Shown here one piece after another: positions 59,792 to 64,000 of a DNA stretch of 64,000 nucleotides; positions within the stretch are counted from its first letter, which is position 1, and every line of letters starts with the position of its first letter. The notes beneath the pieces were generated by a model, which did no database searches, was not told the DNA's origin, and saw only the letters and a program-made list of their open reading frames with translations. Source of the DNA: Blastocatellia bacterium (GTDB taxonomy: Bacteria; Acidobacteriota; Blastocatellia; UBA7656). The DNA is taken from assembly GCA_035275065.1 (NCBI GenBank), contig DATENM010000087.1:1-64000 (forward strand), in the 5' to 3' direction. Position numbers and translations under genes: made by a program.

Positions 59792-60862
59792 ATGTCCGAG
59801 CAAGTCCAGTTAGTGCTCTCCCTGCTGCGCGAGATGTTAATCCTGGCGGTGCTGGCCGCGCCGCTGGCGGCGATTCCGGCCCTTCTCGCCAAGAAAAAAG
59901 GGCGCAGTGCTACGCTGTGGTTCCTCTACGGCCTCTTCGCCTTCTTCTACGCCTTCGTCTGTTTCGATGTCTGGTGGTACACGGGTCAGAGCATGCTGGG
60001 GGTGTTGCTGATCGGCATCGTGCTCGCCATCCTGCCCATCGCGCACGCATGGTTTGCGCTGCCGGCGGCGGTCGCGACCGAGCAGGATCACGACCTGATG
60101 TTCGGCAAGATGGTGACCTCCAACGCGCAGACCGTCGGCGATGACCGGGTGATCTACTTCTACGACACGATGGGCGTCTGGTTGACCGTGGCTTTCTTGA
60201 TCGTCGCGGTCACCGGTGTGTTGCTCGTCAACTCGCGCATGAACGACACGGGCGAGAACATCACCCTGGTAGCGGCGCCGCCGCCGCCGCCTGCCGCCGC
60301 GCCACCCGCGCCGCCGCCGAAGGTGACCAAGCCCGTCGAGGTGCCGCAGTTCGCTTCCGTCAAGGAAGCGCCGAAAGAGATCAAGACGGTCGTCGAGAAG
60401 CGACCGCCAGTTCCTGTGCAGACCTTTGAGGCCGCGCCGGGCGGCGTTCCCGGAGGTGTTCCGGGCGGCGTTCCCGGTGGCGTTCCCGGAGGCATTCCCG
60501 GTGGCGCACCCGTAGACGCGCCGCCGCCGCCGCCGCCGCCGCCAGCGCCTAAAGAGGAGCCGAAGCCCGAGCCGCCGAAGATTATTCGCAAGTCGGGCGG
60601 CGTCCTGCAAGGCTCGGCGACTCGTCGCGTTGAGCCGTCTTACCCGCCACTGGCGAAGACGGCGCGCGTCAGCGGCGCTGTCGTTGTCGAAGTCACGGTG
60701 GACGAATCCGGCAACGTCATCTCGGCGCGCGCCATTTCGGGCCACCCGCTGCTCAAGCCGGCTGCCGAAGCGGCGGCGCGCGGCTGGAAGTTCACGCCGA
60801 CCCAGTTGAGCGGCGTACCCGTGAAAGTCATCGGCACGATCACCTTCAACTTCAACCTGTGA
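59792..60862 (+). CDS. TonB-like energy transducer with extra membrane segment
   Basis: 356 residues. Start at 59792 has GGAGGTAA upstream. Unusual N terminus with several hydrophobic segments (LILAVLAAPLAAIPAL, LWFLYGLFAFFYAFVCF, LGVLLIGIVLAILPIAHAW, LTVAFLIVAVTGVLLV) instead of one TonB anchor. A Pro-rich linker with GGVPGGVPGG repeats follows. C-terminal TonB domain: RRVEPSYPPLAKTARVSGAV and GWKFTPTQLSG. Transfers proton-motive force to outer-membrane receptors with ExbB/ExbD encoded next. Confidence 0.88.
   Translation: MSEQVQLVLSLLREMLILAVLAAPLAAIPALLAKKKGRSATLWFLYGLFAFFYAFVCFDVWWYTGQSMLGVLLIGIVLAILPIAHAWFALPAAVATEQDHDLMFGKMVTSNAQTVGDDRVIYFYDTMGVWLTVAFLIVAVTGVLLVNSRMNDTGENITLVAAPPPPPAAAPPAPPPKVTKPVEVPQFASVKEAPKEIKTVVEKRPPVPVQTFEAAPGGVPGGVPGGVPGGVPGGIPGGAPVDAPPPPPPPPAPKEEPKPEPPKIIRKSGGVLQGSATRRVEPSYPPLAKTARVSGAVVVEVTVDESGNVISARAISGHPLLKPAAEAAARGWKFTPTQLSGVPVKVIGTITFNFNL
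60438..60507 (+). repeat. Twelve-base repeat encoding GGVP in the TonB-like protein
   Basis: About six degenerate units of GGCGGCGTTCCC or GGAGGTGTTCCG encode GGVPGGVPGGVPGG. It lies in the proline/glycine-rich linker between the membrane part and the TonB domain; copy number could vary between strains. Confidence 0.85.
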
Positions 60863-60952
60863 TCGTGCGGCAGAATGGCCTTTGAGGCCGGGCTCATCAG
60901 AGCCCGGCCTCGCAATCAAAGCATCAAATTTGAATTCGGAGGGTTTCTACCA

Positions 60953-61720
60953 ATGCTACTTCTTCAGAACATCTGGTTGGCGGGCAACAAGCTCGCATTC
61001 TTCATGCTCCAGGCCGCGGATGCCACCAAGTCGGATCAGCCGGCGACGGAAGACTTCTCGCTCTGGGGCATGATTCAAAAGATGAAATGGCCGGCGCTGG
61101 TCGTCGCCATCGTGCTGGCGATCATGAGCATGTACTCAATCGCCGTGATGGTCGAGCGCTGGCTGACGTTCAACGCCGCCCGCAACCAGTCGCGTCAGTT
61201 TGCCCCGAAAGTTGCAGCCGCACTGCGCGACAACCGCATCGATGAAGCGATTGCCATCTCCGACCGCCACAAGAAATCGCACCTGGCGATGGTCGTCAAC
61301 GCCGGCCTTCAGGAGTTTCAGGCACACCAGACCGGCGCCGACATTCCCGGTACGACGATGGATGCCGCCCGCCGCGCCTTGCAGCGCGCCACCGCCCTGA
61401 AGACCGCCGAATTGAAGCGCGGCTTGTCGGGCCTGGCGACGATTGGTTCGACGGCGCCGTTCGTCGGACTGCTCGGCACGGTCATCGGCATCATCTCGGC
61501 CTTCCAGGGCATGAAGGCGGCAGAAGGCACCGGCATCTCGGCGGTCGCCGGCGGCATTTCCGAGGCGCTGATTGAAACGGCCTTCGGTCTGCTGGTGGCG
61601 ATTCCGGCGGTGTGGGCCTTCAACATCTTCACCAACAAGGTCGAAGCCTTCACCATCGAGATGGACAACTCCAGCTCGGAGCTGATCGATTACTTCATCA
61701 AGCGCCGCGAGCTTAAGTAA
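60953..61720 (+). CDS. ExbB/TolQ/MotA family proton channel protein
   Basis: 255 residues. CGGAGGG precedes ATG 60953. Hydrophobic segment IVLAIMSMYSIAVMVERWLT, a cytosolic loop, then the conserved LATIGSTAPFVGLLGTVIGI and AGGISEALIETAFGLLVAIP, typical of ExbB/TolQ. Forms the stator/channel with ExbD proteins that energises the TonB-like protein. It is the second gene of the operon, 91 bases after tonB. Confidence 0.92.
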   Translation: MLLLQNIWLAGNKLAFFMLQAADATKSDQPATEDFSLWGMIQKMKWPALVVAIVLAIMSMYSIAVMVERWLTFNAARNQSRQFAPKVAAALRDNRIDEAIAISDRHKKSHLAMVVNAGLQEFQAHQTGADIPGTTMDAARRALQRATALKTAELKRGLSGLATIGSTAPFVGLLGTVIGIISAFQGMKAAEGTGISAVAGGISEALIETAFGLLVAIPAVWAFNIFTNKVEAFTIEMDNSSSELIDYFIKRRELK

Positions 61721-61734
61721 CAAGAGGTGACATT

Positions 61735-62202
61735 ATGGGAATGGCAGTAGGCAGCGGCGAAGGCGGGCTGGTCTCTGACATCAACGTCACGCCGATGGTC
61801 GACGTCATGTTGGTGTTGCTGATCATCTTCATGGTCATCGCCCCGATGTTGCAGAGCGGCGTCAGCGTCGCCTTACCGAAATCGAAGAACCCCGAAGCCG
61901 ACCCGAACATCATCAAGGAGACTTCGGCGGTCATCGCGGTGCCGACCGACACGGAGGTCTACTTCGGGCGCGACAAGGTGAACAAAGAAGACCTGCCGAA
62001 CATCCTCAAGGACAAGCTCAAAGAGAAGTTCAAGGATAAGCCGCCCAACGAGCAGATCGTCTACATCAAGAGCAGCACGGGGGTGAAGTACGAAACCGTC
62101 GTCAGCGTCATTGATGCGGTGCGCGAAGCCGGCTATGACAAGATCGGCCTCGTCGCTGAAAAAGACAAGGCCAAGACCGGCGCCGGCGGCGGCGGCACTT
62201 AA
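61735..62202 (+). CDS. ExbD/TolR family protein, first copy
   Basis: 155 residues. Single transmembrane helix in SDINVTPMVDVMLVLLIIFM with the conserved proton-relay Asp, followed by a periplasmic domain (VIAVPTDTEVYFGRDKVNKE). Starts 14 bases after exbB. The C-terminal tail is Gly-rich. A second ExbD follows; heteromeric stators with two ExbD-like proteins are common in this kind of operon. Confidence 0.92.
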   Translation: MGMAVGSGEGGLVSDINVTPMVDVMLVLLIIFMVIAPMLQSGVSVALPKSKNPEADPNIIKETSAVIAVPTDTEVYFGRDKVNKEDLPNILKDKLKEKFKDKPPNEQIVYIKSSTGVKYETVVSVIDAVREAGYDKIGLVAEKDKAKTGAGGGGT

Positions 62203-62246
62203 TCGGCGTCCGCGCGGAAGTGGCATTGGACGCGTCAGGGTAGAAT

Positions 62247-62281
62247 CGCGGGCGCAGGGGGCTTAAGCCCTTGCGCCCGCG
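62247..62281. repeat. Hairpin between the two exbD genes
   Basis: CGCGGGCGCA (62247-62256) pairs with TGCGCCCGCG (62272-62281), and inside lies the palindrome GGGCTTAAGCCC. It starts 45 bases after the first exbD stop and is typical of the intergenic hairpins in this window. Confidence 0.65.
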
Positions 62282-62348
62282 CCACAGAGATTTTTCATTA
62301 AGGAGGGCGTTGCCGGCGGCCACCGCCTACCGGCAGCTTGAAATCATT

Positions 62349-62825
62349 ATGGCACATGGAGAACCAAGCGAATCCGATGGCGTGCCCCACAGAAAACTGG
62401 GGCTGGCGCCGCCCAACATCAACGTCACGCCGTTGATTGACGTTCTGCTCGTGCTGCTGATCATCTTCATGGTGATCCAGCCGCACAGGGAATCGAAGTT
62501 CGAGTCGCAGATTCCTGAAAAGCCGAAAGACACGCAGCAGAACACGCCGCCCAACGAGACCTTGCTTGTCGTCGAAGTCATGCGCGAAGGCGGCGGCCTC
62601 GACCAGCAGGTCAAGCTCAACAACCGCCCGATGCCGGTGACCGACCTGGAGACGACGCTCAAGGGGATCATCGAACAGCGCGCCCAGAATAACCCGGAGG
62701 CCGACAAGACCGTCTTCATCAAAGCGCCCAAGGACAAGCTCTACGGCGACATCGTTGCCGTCATTGACGCGGTCAAAGGCGCGGGCGCTCAGCCCATCGG
62801 CCTGCAAATCGACTTTCTACAGTAG
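62349..62825 (+). CDS. ExbD/TolR family protein, second copy
   Basis: 158 residues from ATG 62349. AAGGAGG at 62300 points instead to a TTG start at 62310, so the true start may be 13 codons earlier. PNINVTPLIDVLLVLLIIFM is the transmembrane helix with the functional Asp; the periplasmic part carries FIKAPKDKLYGDIVAVIDAV. Sequence differs clearly from the first copy, so the duplicates are old. Same operon. Confidence 0.9.
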   Translation: MAHGEPSESDGVPHRKLGLAPPNINVTPLIDVLLVLLIIFMVIQPHRESKFESQIPEKPKDTQQNTPPNETLLVVEVMREGGGLDQQVKLNNRPMPVTDLETTLKGIIEQRAQNNPEADKTVFIKAPKDKLYGDIVAVIDAVKGAGAQPIGLQIDFLQ

Positions 62826-62847
62826 CAAGGCATAGGAGGACTATCCC

Positions 62848-63684
62848 GTGAACCGAAAACGCAACATGGCGCTGCTGCTGGCGCTCGCGGCGCTCGTCGT
62901 GGCCACCCAGGGGTGCGGCGTCATCAACAAGCTGCGCGCCAAGAATTCGCTCAACGAGGGCGTCCGCGAGTTCAACAAAGGCAAGTACGAAGCCGCCGAA
63001 GCGAAATTCAAAGAAGCGGTTGATCTCAGCCCCGATCTGGCGAACGCCAAGCTCTTCCACGCCCAGACCATCTATCAGCTCTACGATCAGCAGCGCACCC
63101 AGGAGTCGGCGGAGCGGGCGCTTAAGGGTTACCAGGACATCATCGACACCAGCAAGGACAACCCGCAGTTGGTTGACCGGGCGCTCGCCTTCCAGGCCGA
63201 CATCTACGACAAGCTGACAAAGTCCGCCGAAGAGAAAGGCGACGAGGGCAAGGCGCAGGCCGCAGAGTATCGTAAGAAATACCACGAAACCCTTGAATCG
63301 CGCGCCGCGCTGCCGGCGGCAACGGACGAGACCAAGGCTGCCGTCTTTTACAGCATCGGCCAGAGCTACTGGAGCGACTCGTTCAAGATCAGCCGCTCAT
63401 ATGTTGATTACAAGGGCGACTTAAAACAACCGATCCCGCCGGACAAGGCGGCGCAGATGCGCCCGTCCATCGAAAAGGCGCTGGAGTACCTGAACAAGGC
63501 GCTCGAATACAATCCCAATTACGCCGATGTCTGGACGATTAAGAAGCTGTCGCTGATGCAGAAGAAATTCATCACCACCGACACGGCACAACAGCAGGCG
63601 CTCCAGAAAGATATTGACGCCGCTGACAAGAAGGCGAAAGAGCTGTACGAGAAACGCAAAGCGGACGCCGCGCAAGCCGGCTAA
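62848..63684 (+). CDS. TPR-containing lipoprotein of the TonB/Exb operon
   Basis: 278 residues. GTG start with TAGGAGG upstream. Signal with lipobox (ALVVATQGCGV), so probably lipid-anchored. Repeats resemble TPR units: NEGVREFNKGKYEAAEAKFK, the following helical pair, and YLNKALEYNPNYADVW. Many charged residues in the C-terminal tail (DIDAADKKAKELYEKR). Position at the end of the TonB/ExbBD operon implies a linked outer-membrane or periplasmic role. Confidence 0.85.
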   Translation: MNRKRNMALLLALAALVVATQGCGVINKLRAKNSLNEGVREFNKGKYEAAEAKFKEAVDLSPDLANAKLFHAQTIYQLYDQQRTQESAERALKGYQDIIDTSKDNPQLVDRALAFQADIYDKLTKSAEEKGDEGKAQAAEYRKKYHETLESRAALPAATDETKAAVFYSIGQSYWSDSFKISRSYVDYKGDLKQPIPPDKAAQMRPSIEKALEYLNKALEYNPNYADVWTIKKLSLMQKKFITTDTAQQQALQKDIDAADKKAKELYEKRKADAAQAG

Positions 63685-63716
63685 TCGCCTGCGCGCTGCC
63701 CTCCTGTGCTAAGATT

Positions 63717-63758
63717 AAAGGTGGCCGCCTTCCCGGAGGCGGCCACCTTTTTAATTTT
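63717..63758 (+). terminator. Intrinsic terminator of the TonB/Exb operon
   Basis: AAAGGTGGCCGCCT (63717-63730) and AGGCGGCCACCTTT (63737-63750) form a perfect 14-bp stem with a 6-base loop, followed by TTAATTTT. It lies 33 bases after the TPR lipoprotein stop. Textbook rho-independent terminator. Confidence 0.93.
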
Positions 63759-63786
63759 CAAGCGTGTTGTTATGCTTTCAACGAAC

Positions 63787-63835
63787 GGCTCTCTTTGCTT
63801 GCCGTTGTCGTGGACAAAGGCAGACAAAGAGAGCC
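63787..63835 (+). promoter_or_regulatory. Inverted repeat in the relA/spoT leader
   Basis: GGCTCTCTTTG (63787-63797) and CAAAGAGAGCC (63825-63835) are perfect 11-base complements with a 27-base spacer, 30 bases before the start of the next gene. It could be an mRNA hairpin or an operator. Confidence 0.45.
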
Positions 63836-63865
63836 GCACGCGCATCCAATCGGCAGTGAACAGCC

Positions 63866-64000
63866 ATGATTCGCTTCGAGAGCATCGTCGAAAAAGTACG
63901 CGAAAACCACCCCGGCGCCGATGAAGAACTGCTGCGCCGCGCTTACCTGTTCTCTGCCCGCCAGCACCGCGGCCAGATTCGCAAGTCGGGCGAGCCGTAC
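63866..64000 (+). CDS. RelA/SpoT family (p)ppGpp synthetase/hydrolase, N-terminal fragment
   Basis: 45 codons are present before the window ends. MIRFESIVEKVRENHPGADE leads into LLRRAYLFSARQHRGQIRKS and GEPY, which is the start of the HD hydrolase domain of Rel/SpoT proteins (AxxFAxxxHxGQxRxSGEPY). The protein continues beyond the window, so synthetase, TGS and ACT domains cannot be seen. No strong ribosome-binding site; the leader contains an 11-bp inverted repeat. Confidence 0.85.
   Translation, partial: MIRFESIVEKVRENHPGADEELLRRAYLFSARQHRGQIRKSGEPY

Overview
The window looks like a chromosomal segment of a GC-rich soil acidobacterium, probably class Blastocatellia. This is inferred from gene content and style, not from a marker-gene comparison. 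The main pointers are a secreted VWA protein of the acidobacterial VWFA-related type (52744-53763), a TonB/ExbB/ExbD/ExbD/TPR-lipoprotein operon, a futalosine-pathway MqnD, and intergenic DNA packed with short tandem repeats that fold into hairpins.

Layout. 1-12.4 kb is housekeeping: tRNA-Val, a secreted helical protein, a URO-D family protein, rpoD divergent from a MarR regulator, a GH13 enzyme, hslV-hslU, a fibronectin-type lipoprotein and a FabF-like ketosynthase. 12.4-16 kb is a disturbed patch: an orphan terminator-like double hairpin, a methyltransferase, a secreted dirigent-like barrel protein, a relic of a second copy of the methyltransferase tail, and a KpsF-like SIS isomerase. 16-25.5 kb holds treZ, a cyclase-family hydrolase, selB, rfaE2, a copper amine oxidase-like protein and an M48 protease. 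25.9-28.8 kb is a molybdopterin oxidoreductase with a helical partner and a candidate tiny membrane protein. 28.8-33.7 kb (minus strand) carries a HAD phosphatase, a YchF-like GTPase, a PIN toxin-antitoxin pair, gpmI and a methyltransferase. 33.9-35.7 kb is a hexaheme cytochrome overlapping a membrane protein, a probable electron-transfer pair. 35.7-40.1 kb is one very large TIR-CHAT-NTPase-TPR protein. 40.3-44.6 kb carries rsgA, eno, mqnD-like and a response regulator. 44.7-49.2 kb is an acyl-CoA dehydrogenase / B3 metallo-beta-lactamase / acyl-CoA dehydrogenase / CoA-transferase cluster. 49.5-52.6 kb is a tight three-gene operon ending in a KGGVGR-variant ATPase. The rest is VWA, Uma2, tgt-yajC-secD-secF, the TonB/Exb operon, and the start of a relA/spoT gene cut by the window edge.

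The best candidates for an undescribed system are the TIR-CHAT-NTPase-TPR protein, the KGGVGR three-gene operon, and the several sequence-unrelated families of 7-8 bp tandem-repeat hairpins placed just after stop codons. One repeat array sits in frame inside the TIR-CHAT gene. All functions are read from sequence motifs alone; no database search was run.
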